From assembly GCF_002157355.1 (NCBI RefSeq), contig NZ_LYMK01000031.1, positions 20,420-84,419 of the forward strand: a DNA stretch of 64,000 bases. Reading direction: 5' to 3'. Origin of the DNA: Variovorax sp. JS1663. Its GTDB lineage: Bacteria; Pseudomonadota; Gammaproteobacteria; Burkholderiales; Burkholderiaceae_C. This document shows positions 8,221-17,012 of the stretch, piece after piece. A program made the position numbers and the translations under genes. The notes beneath the pieces are model-generated. The model had not been told where the DNA came from, did not search any database, and worked only from the letters and a program-made list of their open reading frames with translations. Position 1 is the stretch's first letter; every line of letters starts with the position of its first letter.

Positions 8221-9206
8221 GGGCGAGGGGCCTCGTGGAGGGCGTCCCGCGCAGAATCGGAGTTTTCCGAGCAACTGCCTGCCAAGGCCTTGAAGCTCAC
8301 GCTCTCGCTGAGATCACCGTAGCGCGGCAGCGGGAAGCGCGGCTCCTCGATCTCGCGCCAGTTCTCGGCGGAACAGAAGGGCTCGTAGCCGCGCGGACCG
8401 CCCATGACGGGCGATTCGCGGCCGATCCTGTCGCCGTCCCGGGCATAAAGCACCAGGTCATAGCATCCCCCTGGCTCGTGGCCGGTAGGCGCGTGAACGT
8501 CACGGACCTTTGCGACGCGATAGCCGTCACAGACCCATGTGCCCGGCGAGGCCATCCCGGGTGGGGCGGCGCTCTTCAGCGCTGTGGCTGCGCGCTGGGC
8601 GGCCCCGAGCCGGTCGACCGCTGCGTGGATGACGTTGCCCTTGCGGTCCCAGAGAGGTTCGTCGGGCAGGACGACACCTTGCGAGACCTTTACCGGCTGG
8701 CGGGCGGCCAACTCGCGATTGCGAGCCGTGTCCATGGCGTTGGCGGCAAGGGTCTGCGCCTCGGCCAGGGTGGCCGCGAAGTACCTGATCTCGTAGAGGG
8801 CGCTGAGCGGACCTTCGCCGGCGTAGTGGCGGCCCGCGGTTGCCTGCCGGGCCATGGCGCTGCGGATTTTGTCCACGTGCGGTCCCAGCACGGCTTCGAC
8901 CTGTTCGGCGCTCACCCGGCTCACGAGATCGCCGTTGGCGGCGACGTAGATCGCCGGGGGCGCAGGCGCAGCGGCGGGAAGCGGCCCTCTGGATCTGCTC
9001 ACGATCGCCTGGATCGCATCGACGAAAGCGTGCATCGGGCCGAAGGTGTCAGCCGTCACGAGCTCGGCCGGCGGAGGCTTCATCCCGAGCAGGTCGAAGA
9101 TGAGCTTGGCGGCGGCGTCGATGAGCTGGGCCCGCTCGGGCGCAGGCGCCGCGGCGGGTGTGTTGGTGGGCGTGAGCGTGGGTGGTGTGGCGGTGGCAAT
9201 CGTCAT
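8217..9206 (-). CDS. Unknown 329-residue operon protein
   Basis: The true start is ATG 9206 (MTIATATPPTL), which overlaps the previous gene's TGA; the readable frame further upstream is a shadow of the neighbour. The N-terminus is Ala/Pro/Thr-rich and disordered. The middle carries EIRYFAATLAEAQTLAANAM, and the C-terminal part has a block around CYDLVLYARDGDRIG. The arrangement resembles phage/plasmid accessory proteins of unknown function. Confidence 0.6.
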   Translation of the reverse strand: MTIATATPPTLTPTNTPAAAPAPERAQLIDAAAKLIFDLLGMKPPPAELVTADTFGPMHAFVDAIQAIVSRSRGPLPAAAPAPPAIYVAANGDLVSRVSAEQVEAVLGPHVDKIRSAMARQATAGRHYAGEGPLSALYEIRYFAATLAEAQTLAANAMDTARNRELAARQPVKVSQGVVLPDEPLWDRKGNVIHAAVDRLGAAQRAATALKSAAPPGMASPGTWVCDGYRVAKVRDVHAPTGHEPGGCYDLVLYARDGDRIGRESPVMGGPRGYEPFCSAENWREIEEPRFPLPRYGDLSESVSFKALAGSCSENSDSARDALHEAPRP

Positions 9207-9745
9207 GATTTTTGCTCGTCCTTGGCGAGCGGTTCGAAGCGTTCGTTGAATTCGGCGGGAGGACGCACCCAGAGCGCGCCGTCCTGGCCGCGGTAGAGCA
9301 CCAGGGTGGCCATGTCGGTGACGGGGGTCGAGCTTTGAAGCCGCGCTTCCCCGATGCGCTCGTAGATTCCGCCGGTCGTCTTGTGTCGGCACCGAACGCC
9401 AGGAGCAGGCGCGCGATCGCTCAGGGCGTCGATCTCGGCGACGTGGTCCCAGTAAATGCCCTCCAACCGATCGATCAGCGAGAGCGTCGGGTCGTCCGCG
9501 GTGACGTCCAGCAGCTCGCGCAGCTTCGGCTCGTCCCAGTGCTCTCCGTAGTCGCCCGTGTCGCCGATGGGGTGCGATCCGATGACGTCGCCAATGTTCT
9601 CGGCGCCGTGCTGCAGCAGGATGGCGAGCGCCTCGGTGCGGCCGGCGCGGCGCAGATCCTTGGAGGCCTCGCGCGCCAGCTGGAGGGCGAGGCGCAGATC
9701 GGCGAGCTGCTTTTCGAGGGCGGCCTCGCGGGTGGTGGTGGTCAT
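9203..9745 (-). CDS. Phage-type protein with DUF1653-like C-terminal domain
   Basis: This 180-residue protein has an N-terminal coiled coil (EAALEKQLADLRLALQ), a central region with HWDEPKLRELLD, and a C-terminal segment from CRHKTTGGIYERIG to LWVRPPAEF. That end resembles the DUF1653 fold found in phage and plasmid accessory proteins. Both ends overlap neighbours by four bases, so it is translated as part of the operon. The domain call is from pattern recognition only. Confidence 0.6.
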   Translation of the reverse strand: MTTTTREAALEKQLADLRLALQLAREASKDLRRAGRTEALAILLQHGAENIGDVIGSHPIGDTGDYGEHWDEPKLRELLDVTADDPTLSLIDRLEGIYWDHVAEIDALSDRAPAPGVRCRHKTTGGIYERIGEARLQSSTPVTDMATLVLYRGQDGALWVRPPAEFNERFEPLAKDEQKS

Positions 9746-10428
9746 GTCTGTTCTCCAATCAGGGCGGCACGTTCCTTCTCGACACCTGGGCCGGTGCGCT
9801 CGTAGCCCTCGATCCTGATTCGGTGGCGCACGGCGCGACCGTCGGCGGTCCACCCGTTGAAGCTCCATCCGCTCTTGCTCTGGATCATGTTCGCTCGGCA
9901 GAGCGCGGCGTGCAGGGCGCGCGCCGGCCCCTCAAAGTCATCGAACGGCAGGCCGTTGAAGGTCCCTGTCGACGGATCTGTTGCGGCGGGGGCGGCTCGC
10001 AGCGCAGCCTCGGCCCGGATACGGGCGGGGCCTCTCGGTGCCCCCATGGCGTCGTAGACATCGACCAGGAGGTCTAGCGCCTCCCGCGTGGTGTCCACCG
10101 CAGGGGCGGAGGCCAGTCGGGTTTCGTACGACAGGCAGCACCAGCCCGGCGCCAGGCCGTAGCCGGCCAGCACGTGGCTGACGACCCTCATCTGCGTGCG
10201 GCCCGTGTAGACCAGCGGCGCGCCGGCGCGCATCTCCTCGCCGGTGTGCTCGGTCTCCAGCAGGTAGAGCGAGTCGCCGACCTTGAAGTCACGGTCATTG
10301 AAGCGGATCTCGAACGTCTTGAGGCCGTCCCAGGTGGCCTGGAAGACCTCGGGGTCCGTCTTCAACTCATGGGTGCGTCCGGCGGGCGCGGCTTGAGCGG
10401 GAAAGGCCGCGTGTGGGATCGAATTCAT
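9742..10428 (-). CDS. DUF3850/ASCH-like protein
   Basis: This 228-residue protein has an N-terminal domain with HELKTDPEVFQA, TFEIRFNDRDFKVGD and a later block ending in LAGYGLAPGW. That matches the DUF3850 family, related to the ASCH/PUA-like RNA-binding fold and common in phages and mobile elements. The C-terminal 100 residues, including GWSFNGWTADGRAVRHRI, form a second unassigned region. It overlaps the tmk fusion and the downstream gene by ATGA junctions. Confidence 0.65.
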   Translation of the reverse strand: MNSIPHAAFPAQAAPAGRTHELKTDPEVFQATWDGLKTFEIRFNDRDFKVGDSLYLLETEHTGEEMRAGAPLVYTGRTQMRVVSHVLAGYGLAPGWCCLSYETRLASAPAVDTTREALDLLVDVYDAMGAPRGPARIRAEAALRAAPAATDPSTGTFNGLPFDDFEGPARALHAALCRANMIQSKSGWSFNGWTADGRAVRHRIRIEGYERTGPGVEKERAALIGEQT

Positions 10429-12011
10429 CGAGATGTCTCCGGTGCTGTTGCGAGGCGCGGGGCGTCGAGGTCTGCCTCGACCATGGCAGCCACTGCGCGC
10501 ACGGCTGCGTCGATGGCCTCCTGATCGGTATCGAAGCGGCAGCGCGCCAGGAAGGCGTCGTCGCGCCCGCTGGGCATCGGCTCCCACTCCCACTCGCCAG
10601 TTCGGTTCAGGCAATCGCCGTGGAGGCGCACGGCCCACTTCGCAGCCCCCACGAGCTGAACCGCGCGCTCGATCCTGACGTGGTCCCGTGGCGACAGGTC
10701 GAGGGCGTAGGCGCTGACCATTGCTCTCGTTGGGCAGGCGCTTGCGGCAGCGTCGGGGTCCTGGTCGAGCCCGGATTCGTCCGACGCCGGTTCCTGCGCA
10801 GCGACCTTCGCGCGCTCAGCGAGGGCGCGGACGCTCTCCACGATGTCGTGGATCTCGAACTTGTGCCTCGGGCCCAGCAGGATCGTGACGATATTGCGCA
10901 TGCCCCATTCCCAGCGGTCCTTGCGGACAACCTTGCCGTCCTCGCGGCGCTCATAGTCCTGCGGGTGCGCGTAGATGCGCGGCTCTGCTTGTTTCTCGGC
11001 CTCGGTGAATGAAGTGCCCTTCGTGCTGTCCGCGAGCGTGAGCGGCACGCCGGCCTCGACCCAGCCGAGGATCTCCTGGCACAGGCGCGCCTTGGCGCGT
11101 GCCTCTGCGGCCTGCACCTGTAATCCTTGCGGGCCGAGCACGTTCGCCGAACGCACGTTGTCTGCCTGAAGCTCGGCAAGACGGGCCTGGATGGATTGCG
11201 CCGACTGCGAGCTGCCCCGTGACGCCAGTCCCTCGGCGCTCGCCGTTCGGGGGCCGGCAGCGGCCTCTGCCGGGCTGGAAGCGATCGGTGCCTGCTCGGG
11301 AGGGGCGGCGGCGTCCAGCAGCCCGCGCGCCAACAGGTTCGCCCGAACGTCCGCCCAGACCTGTTCCCTTGAGAGAGAGGCGTTGATCAGGACGAATCGT
11401 TTCGAATCGCCGTGTACTCGCTCCAAGTATCCGTTGTTGACGGCATGAAAGAAGTCGACCGGCTGGCTCTCGAACTTGTCCGGCGCGCGCGCACCGGCAA
11501 GACGTTGGGCCGCGATCGCGGGATCGAGGTAGAAGAGCAGCGTCAAATCCGGCTGCAGAAGCGCACCGCCGGCGTCCGGACCGGGCGCCCGACCGGCAGC
11601 GGCGAGCATGTCACGGCTTTGGACCATGGCTTCGAGCGTGCTCAGGGTCGCCAGGTCAAAGCCCCGGCCGCCGCCCTGGTAGGCGAACGTGCTGTCGGTG
11701 AACCGGTCGCAGATCACCACCTTCCCGGCGGCCAGCGCTGGCGCGATCTGGGTCTGGATGTGGTCGCGCCGCGCCGCGAAGCACAGCAGCGCCTCGGTCA
11801 GCGGATCCATGGAATCGCTCAGGATCATGGTGCGCAGCTGCTCGGCCAGCGGCGTGCCGCCCGGCTCGCGGGTGACCACCACGCTGCGCCCCGAGTCCTC
11901 GAGGAACTTCCGCAGAGCCTCGATGTGGCCGCTCTTGCCCGCGCCGTCGACGCCCTCCAGGGAAAGGAAGAGGCCTCGCTCGCCGCTCATCTCGGCGATC
12001 ACGGCGCGCAC
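10425..12011 (-). CDS. tmk: Thymidylate kinase fused to a large C-terminal extension
   Basis: Residues 1 to about 215 form a thymidylate kinase, which phosphorylates dTMP to dTDP. The P-loop is GVDGAGKS, followed by TREPGG and DRFTDSTFAYQG. The start may be MSGERGLFLSLEG rather than the first Met. Family members are usually 200-220 residues; this one is 528. The extra 310 residues contain helical Ala/Glu segments, a block with WEWGMRNIVTILLGPRH and a last block with AKWAVRLHGDC and FDTDQEAIDAAV, of a kind seen in phage accessory proteins. Together with thyA it suggests plasmid-encoded dTTP precursor supply. Confidence 0.88.
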   Translation of the reverse strand: MRAVIAEMSGERGLFLSLEGVDGAGKSGHIEALRKFLEDSGRSVVVTREPGGTPLAEQLRTMILSDSMDPLTEALLCFAARRDHIQTQIAPALAAGKVVICDRFTDSTFAYQGGGRGFDLATLSTLEAMVQSRDMLAAAGRAPGPDAGGALLQPDLTLLFYLDPAIAAQRLAGARAPDKFESQPVDFFHAVNNGYLERVHGDSKRFVLINASLSREQVWADVRANLLARGLLDAAAPPEQAPIASSPAEAAAGPRTASAEGLASRGSSQSAQSIQARLAELQADNVRSANVLGPQGLQVQAAEARAKARLCQEILGWVEAGVPLTLADSTKGTSFTEAEKQAEPRIYAHPQDYERREDGKVVRKDRWEWGMRNIVTILLGPRHKFEIHDIVESVRALAERAKVAAQEPASDESGLDQDPDAAASACPTRAMVSAYALDLSPRDHVRIERAVQLVGAAKWAVRLHGDCLNRTGEWEWEPMPSGRDDAFLARCRFDTDQEAIDAAVRAVAAMVEADLDAPRLATAPETSR

Positions 12012-12346
12012 CTCTCGCCCTGCGCCTCCTCCGCCTCCGCCATGGCCAGCGCCGTCTCCCGCTCGATGGTCTTCTTCGTGACCAGGCGCATCAGGGCGGG
12101 CGCGCCAGCTGCGCGGTGGATCTTGTGGAACGGGTTGCCGTCATCCCACTGGATGCCCAGGAACGCCAGGCCCACGCACTTCACGTCGGCAGCCAGCGCG
12201 TCTGCGTCGGCGGTGTCGGCGGCGCGAAGGAACTCGGCGCAAAGTACCTGAAAGGCCTCATATGAGCCCGCAATCGTGGGCGCGAGGGCTGACGACCCAT
12301 GGAGGGCAGATTCACGGGTGTGTGGCGTCGGAGCGGCAAAGTTCAT
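11999..12346 (-). CDS. Small unknown protein, first gene of operon
   Basis: This 115-residue protein starts MNFAAPTPHTRESALHGSS and overlaps tmk by 13 bp. It contains CVGLAFLGIQWDDGNPFHKI and an acidic helical tail. It opens the leftward operon; the promoter must lie in the 50-75 bp before the divergent gene. Family not recognised. Confidence 0.55.
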   Translation of the reverse strand: MNFAAPTPHTRESALHGSSALAPTIAGSYEAFQVLCAEFLRAADTADADALAADVKCVGLAFLGIQWDDGNPFHKIHRAAGAPALMRLVTKKTIERETALAMAEAEEAQGERCAP

Positions 12347-12396
12347 GCGGAGGATCGAAAGTTTGAGGCGATACGCGGCAACGCGTTCTATTATCC

Positions 12397-13461
12397 GTGT
12401 CAATCTTCTCCTACGAACCAATGATTGCGCAAGGCAATATAGTGAATACCGTCCAACGCTTCGTTCCAGGCGCGCGCCAGGCAGCAGCCCCGGCCGCTGC
12501 AAGCACCCCCGCGATGCTGGTGCTGCAGGCGGAAACGTCCGCCGAAGTGCGCACCGCACTGCTGGTGGCCACCATGCGGGGGATGCCCGTTCGCCGGGTG
12601 TCCCTGAAGGAACTCCAGTCCAGCCTCGATGCCCGCGCGAGCCTGGCCGCGTACCTGGGCGAGATCCTGCCGGTGGGCACCGTGGAGTTCGTGCGCGCAG
12701 TGATGGGGATTCGGGGTGTCCCGGAGCCGGAGGGCATGGGCTACGGCCCGGTCGGAGACTTCCTGCGCCGCGAAATCCGCGAGGGCGTGCTCTATGAGCT
12801 GAAGGCGGCTGAAGGGCCGGTCTTCGTGAAGCCCGTGGCAACCAAGAGCTTTTCCGGCTTCGTCTACGATCCGCGCCCGGGCGCCAAGCACACCGAATAC
12901 CAGCTCGAGCAGCTCAAGGCGATCGCGTCGCTCAAGACCGCCACCCGCGTTTGGCTGTCCGAGGTGGTCGAGTTCGCCTGCGAGTGGCGCTACTACGTGG
13001 ACGCAACGGGCCACATCCTGGCCAAGGCACGCTACGACGCTGACGGCGACGACGACGCGCCCGAGCCCACCACCGAGGTCGTGCAAAGCGCGATCGACAG
13101 CACGGTGACCTACCTTGAAGCCCGGGGCAACGCCCATCCCTTTGCGATCGACGTGGGCGTGCTCACGAACGGGCGCACCGCCGTCGTGGAGCTATCGGAC
13201 GCGTGGGCTCTTGGCCTCTACGCCCACGCCCGCACGCCGGCCGGCACGGACTGGAAGGCCGATGACTACGTCGACTTCCTGCTGCAGCGCTGGCGCTCGA
13301 TCGTCGCGTACGGGCAGCTGCGCGCGGCCCGGGAGGCTGCCGATCGTCTGGCCAGGGCCGAGAAGGTCGAGCCCCCGCCGCCGAAGGTTCCTGCGCCTCG
13401 TGGCCGCCCCCGGAAGGTCCCGCTCCCGGCAATCACGCAAGTAGCAGCAGCAGGGGTCTGA
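12397..13461 (+). CDS. ATP-grasp-like (DUF4343-type) protein with AT-hook-like tail
   Basis: The product is 354 residues from GTG 12397 or 346 from ATG 12421. The second half has VFVKPVATKSFSGFV, VWLSEVVEFACEWRYYV and VVELSDAWALGLY, the pattern of DUF4343-type ATP-grasp proteins, which join carboxylates to amines or thiols using ATP. The extreme C-terminus has PRGRPRKVPLP, with the GRP core of an AT-hook that binds the minor groove of AT-rich DNA. It is divergent from the tmk operon and may share its control region. The substrate is unknown; the family call is by motif pattern only. Confidence 0.6.
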   Translation: MSIFSYEPMIAQGNIVNTVQRFVPGARQAAAPAAASTPAMLVLQAETSAEVRTALLVATMRGMPVRRVSLKELQSSLDARASLAAYLGEILPVGTVEFVRAVMGIRGVPEPEGMGYGPVGDFLRREIREGVLYELKAAEGPVFVKPVATKSFSGFVYDPRPGAKHTEYQLEQLKAIASLKTATRVWLSEVVEFACEWRYYVDATGHILAKARYDADGDDDAPEPTTEVVQSAIDSTVTYLEARGNAHPFAIDVGVLTNGRTAVVELSDAWALGLYAHARTPAGTDWKADDYVDFLLQRWRSIVAYGQLRAAREAADRLARAEKVEPPPPKVPAPRGRPRKVPLPAITQVAAAGV

Positions 13462-13487
13462 AAAATCTCACCGGAGTCAGGTTTTCT

Positions 13488-14400
13488 GCGGTATATCATG
13501 AGAAGTACGCTCAGTGCACGCGCTCCTCGTCCCGGCAACCCCCGTCGACCCTCTCTCCCACCGGAACCCGGCTCCCGCAAGGCCTCGGTTCCGCGCCGCG
13601 CCGGCACAAGTTCCCCAAGGCACCTGATCCCCGCCGGCTCGATCCTGCTGGGGTCGATCCCCTTCGAGCACATCCCTCGCGCAGCATGCCCCCTGTCGAT
13701 CTGTCCGGCCTGAGCGATGCCGACTTGGTCGCCGAGCTGGAGCGGCGGCGGTTTCAGCGCGAGCGGCCGCCCAGGCTGCGCCACGTCTACACGTGCACCA
13801 GGTGCTCGAACGTGTCCCGAGCCGGCACCTCGCCCGTCACGATCTACGCGCGCTCGGCTCGGCCTGGTGCCGAAGCTGCAACGCGAGAACAACCGTCTCG
13901 ACCGGGCCCTGGGAGAACCTTGTTCGGTAGGGAAATGCTCGATCGGAGGTGTTCCATCGGAACAGCGCCCCATCTGTGTCGAGCCCCATCCGAACCTTCT
14001 CGATCGGGACATGGATCCAATCGCCTGGCTAAAGCGGGCTGCACCATCAGCACCCGCCCCAACCGGAAAAGGCCCGCTGCGCAAGGTGTCCGCCAAGTGT
14101 GGCTTTGGTCTGGAACGGTCACGACCGGTGCCATCTCCGTAGGGACGCATGGGCGAAACGGGCGCGTTCGCCGCGCAAGGTGTCCGCCAAGTGTGGCGCT
14201 CTGCCGGAACCGCCCGCCTCGCACCGCTCCCCTCCCTCCGGCTGCGTGGAGATCGCTCGGCCTGGTTCGATTCCCCATCGAGCCGGATTCGGTCAGGACA
14301 TGGTGGCGTGCGGGAAGGTCCCGCGGGGGGCTTGTTCGTGCGGGGATCTGCACCGGTGGGGGCATATGGGGCGGCAGGACGCATACTCATGATATACCGC
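13488..14400. repeat. 15-bp inverted repeat pair flanking 883 bp
   Basis: GCGGTATATCATGAG occurs at 13488-13502, and its exact reverse complement at 14386-14400. Chance occurrence of a 15-bp match at this distance is unlikely. In both copies the ATG could start an ORF pointing into the segment, and TATATC resembles a -10 box. Possible roles are an operator used twice, an inversion or mobile-element boundary. Confidence 0.6.
14079..14196. repeat. 25-bp perfect direct repeat, two copies
   Basis: A 25-bp sequence beginning GCGCAAGGTGTCCGCC lies at 14079-14103 and again at 14172-14196, 93 bp apart. The copies are identical while the sequence between them is not repeated. Iteron-like or centromere-like function is possible, but two copies alone do not prove it. 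Confidence 0.6.
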
Positions 14401-15101
14401 GCGCGGCGCGTGCTCTGGGGTGGGGGTCGGGGGGCGCGGCGGCGGCGCCGTTCTGCGCTGAGAACCCCGGGAATAGAGATGGGCGAAGGGGCTGCACCTA
14501 AAAACCCGCGACACCAAAGCACATTCTTTCTCCGCGCAGGATTTCGAAAGTTCGTCGGAAACAGGAAGGGCGCCGGCTGGACCAGGGGACCAGGCGCACA
14601 GGCACGGTGAGCACCCCCTGGCGGTGGCGGTATCATCCGCTTCTGTCGGCTCGGCTGGCCGCCATGGCGGATCCGCTCGGGGCGTTGGCAATCGGGCTCG
14701 AAAAGGGCCGCAGTCGGCGCGCCAACGAGCACCGCCTCGCAACCTATGCCGGCCCGACCAGCGCCGCGAAGGACACGCGTCAAGCGCGGCCGGGTCGTCA
14801 AGCGCCACCTCGGCGAGATCGATTTCACCGAACTGAACAGGTAGATCGAAACCCTGCTGGGAAGGGTAGATCCTCTGGGAGGACGTTGAGGCAGGCCAAG
14901 CGCCCAAGCATCGGATATGAACTAAGCCTCCCGCGATCCGCGCAATCCGCCGCCCGCGGACAAGTGTGAAGCTGCACGAGGCGCCGTCGCGAAGATTGAA
15001 ACCGATGGCACTTTCCACCGCGTGTTCGTTCAAAGCAGTAGTCGTGCGCTGACGGCAAGCGGTTTTAAAGATTCTCGTCGGCCTTCGGAACGAGCCGCTA
15101 A

Positions 15102-15479
15102 ATGATTCTGCAAGCCGCTTTCGCCTCAGTCTTGCTTCTGCTCAGCGCCGGGACGTTCGCATCGTGCGTGGCTGACGACCATCCGAAAGGACCTATCGAA
15201 GGTGGTGTGGTGATTGAAACCGAGGACGCGGATTACGAACTTGTCGCCAGCCCGGACAGCCTCCGTCTCTACATTCGCGGGCATGGGACACGGATTGACC
15301 TTTTAGAACTCGATGCGAAGATTGCGCTGGGCACAGGCAAGTCGAAGCAAGTGGTGGCCCTTCACCCCGTTTTCGACAGGCTGGAAGCGACGGGCACTTT
15401 CCAGATCAGCGCCCGCACCAAGGCCGTCGTCACAAGGCCCTCCAAGCCAGCGACCACGGTGCGGTTCACGCTGAAGTGA
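15102..15479 (+). CDS. Secreted metal-island protein, paralogue of the one at 26228
   Basis: This 125-residue protein has a signal peptide (MILQAAFASVLLLLSAGTFAS) and a mature domain with a GGVVIET...YELVASPDSLRLYI...GHG pattern ending TTVRFTLK. The gene at 26228 encodes the same pattern (GGIVTVVKDVSYELV...HVSNHG...QSVRFTMK), so the two are diverged paralogues. Such proteins sit next to czc/cad genes. A periplasmic metal-related role is inferred from location only. Confidence 0.65.
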   Translation: MILQAAFASVLLLLSAGTFASCVADDHPKGPIEGGVVIETEDADYELVASPDSLRLYIRGHGTRIDLLELDAKIALGTGKSKQVVALHPVFDRLEATGTFQISARTKAVVTRPSKPATTVRFTLK

Positions 15480-15524
15480 GGGGCCCGGGTTGATTCGAAC
15501 CCGAAGTTTGTAAGGGGATCAGGC

Positions 15525-16172
15525 ATGAACGTGTCGACCACCATCGCTGCACCGACCGGACGCGGTGACGATCCCGGCATGATCCCATCGACCAGCTTGC
15601 CCCGTCCGGGCGCTGTCGCCACGACAGGATTGTGGTTTTTCATGGGCGTCGCGACGATGCTCTTCGCACGTGAGCCTGGCGTACGTTTTTCGCCCGGACG
15701 GGGTCGAGGGCTACCCGCTCGCGCTGCCGTGGCTGCTTTGGCTCAGTACGGGACTACTTGCGATCGGCAGCATCGCGCTACAGCGAGCCGGAGGCGCGGC
15801 GCGCCTGGCTCCCCAATCCAAGGCGCTCGGATTGTGGCTCCTGGGGGGCGCAAGCACGTTTGCTTTCCTCGGCGTCCAATTGTGGGCGAGGTCAGAAATG
15901 CAGGCTGCCCGCGTCCTGCTGGCCGGCAATCCTGCCTACTTCTACTTGCTGACGGCGATGCACAGCCTTCACGTTGCAGGTGGCATCGTCGCCGTGGTGC
16001 TGACCATGCGAACAGGCTGGTCGGATACCGATCAGGTCCGCGTCGCCTGGCGAATCAGCCTGTGCGCTCGCTATTGGCATTTCCTTAGTCGTCTGGGTGG
16101 CGCTGTTCGCCATGATGGCCCTCCTGACACCCGAGGCGGTCCGCATCATCTGCGGCACGCTCAAGCCTTGAT
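15525..16172 (+). pseudogene. Cytochrome c oxidase subunit III-like gene, frameshifted
   Basis: Three frames joined together give a heme-copper oxidase subunit III-like membrane protein. GLWFFMGVATMLF opens in one frame. The next frame continues with LALPWLLWLSTGLL and AYFYLLTAMHSLHVAGGIVAV. After a second break near 16080 a third frame ends LLTPEAVRIICGTLKP. The breaks lie near 15667 and 16080. A working product is unlikely, so this is a decayed respiratory gene. Confidence 0.75.
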
Positions 16173-16510
16173 GCGAGCACGGGTTGTCCGCCTACCTCAA
16201 GCTTTGCCGTTGGACGCTGCTCTTGCTCGTGGCGATGGCATCTGCGTGCTCGCCGGCGCCGCAGCCGTTCAACTCCGTCGAGCTCCGGCGCCGAATACGC
16301 CAGCAAGCTGGAACTTCCAGATGCTGATGGCCGTTTGCGCACTCTGTCGGACTTCAAGGGCAAGGTGACGGTCGTGTTCTTCGGCTCCACAATGCCGGGG
16401 CGGATGCAGCCTGTCTCACCGTTGACGGCAGCTTGTCCGGGTCGTCGACCGTACCTTTCGGGCGACCAGCGACATCGCCGTGGTTCAATCGGCCGTGCAG
16501 CCGTCCTCCT
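16173..16510 (+). pseudogene. SCO1/SenC-like copper chaperone remnant
   Basis: Pieces in different frames show a lipoprotein-like start (LLLLVAMASACSPAP) and the thioredoxin-fold segment DADGRLRTLSDFKGKVTVVFFG typical of SCO proteins, but the copper-binding CxxxC region is scrambled (STMPGRMQPV). SCO proteins deliver copper to cytochrome oxidase, which fits the adjacent decayed subunit III gene. Confidence 0.6.
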
Positions 16511-16523
16511 CGCAATCGCATCG

Positions 16524-17012
16524 ATGAACGAAGAAACTCCGCCCTCCGCGCGTCCGGAGCTCGTCCGGACGCCGCAAGTCACGGTTGCGCCCGTGAGCCG
16601 TGCGCGGTGGATGGCGCTGTTCTCAGCTTGGCTGATCGCGTTGGTGTCGACGCTGGGAGCGTTGTTTCTGGGCGAAGTCATGGGGCGTACACCCTGCGTG
16701 CTGTGCTGGTATCAGCGAATCGCCATGTTCCCGTTGGTCGTCATATTGGCAATGGGTCTGTTGCCGGTGGATCTGCGCAGCGTTCGCTACGCAATGCCAC
16801 TGGCAATGGGCGGATGGACCGTCGCGCTCCACCATTGCCTGCTGTACTGGGGCGTGGTGCCGAAAGGGCTGGTTCCCTGCGGCCAGGGTGCCTCTTGCAC
16901 AGATGCGCAACTGGCCTTGGCCGGCTTCTTGTCGATTCCACTGCTGTCGCTCATGGCGTTCACATTCATCGTGGCGCTGTTGGTTGTTGCCCGGAAGGAG
17001 GTACAGAAATGA
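16524..17012 (+). CDS. DsbB-family disulfide oxidoreductase
   Basis: This 162-residue inner-membrane protein has four predicted helices. The redox motif PCVLCWYQR follows the first, and a second cysteine pair occurs in PCGQGASC. DsbB-type proteins reoxidise a DsbA partner by passing electrons to quinone. The DsbA-like gene follows with an ATGA overlap, so the two form a dedicated pair. The readable frame extends upstream into SCO remnant DNA, so ATG 16524 is preferred. Confidence 0.85.
   Translation: MNEETPPSARPELVRTPQVTVAPVSRARWMALFSAWLIALVSTLGALFLGEVMGRTPCVLCWYQRIAMFPLVVILAMGLLPVDLRSVRYAMPLAMGGWTVALHHCLLYWGVVPKGLVPCGQGASCTDAQLALAGFLSIPLLSLMAFTFIVALLVVARKEVQK

Larger units (their letters stand above)
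13462..15101. other. Repeat-bearing non-coding segment
   Basis: No ORF here shows a recognisable product or convincing codon use. One weak candidate at 13686 encodes VDLSGLSDADLVAELERRR then a CTRC pair before degenerating. The segment carries a 15-bp inverted repeat at its two sides, a 25-bp direct repeat, and near 13920-14010 a set of degenerate 14-15 bp motifs of the form TGYTCSRTMGGRA. At 14760-14843 a frame ends in KRHLGEIDFTELNR and looks like the tail of a lost gene. It could be a cis-acting plasmid locus or decayed DNA. Confidence 0.45.

Noticed and set aside
13266..14828. A 520-codon minus-strand open frame across the repeat segment
   Set aside because: Its composition is extreme in Arg/Pro/Gly, it has no recognisable domain, and it overlaps the real ATP-grasp-like gene.
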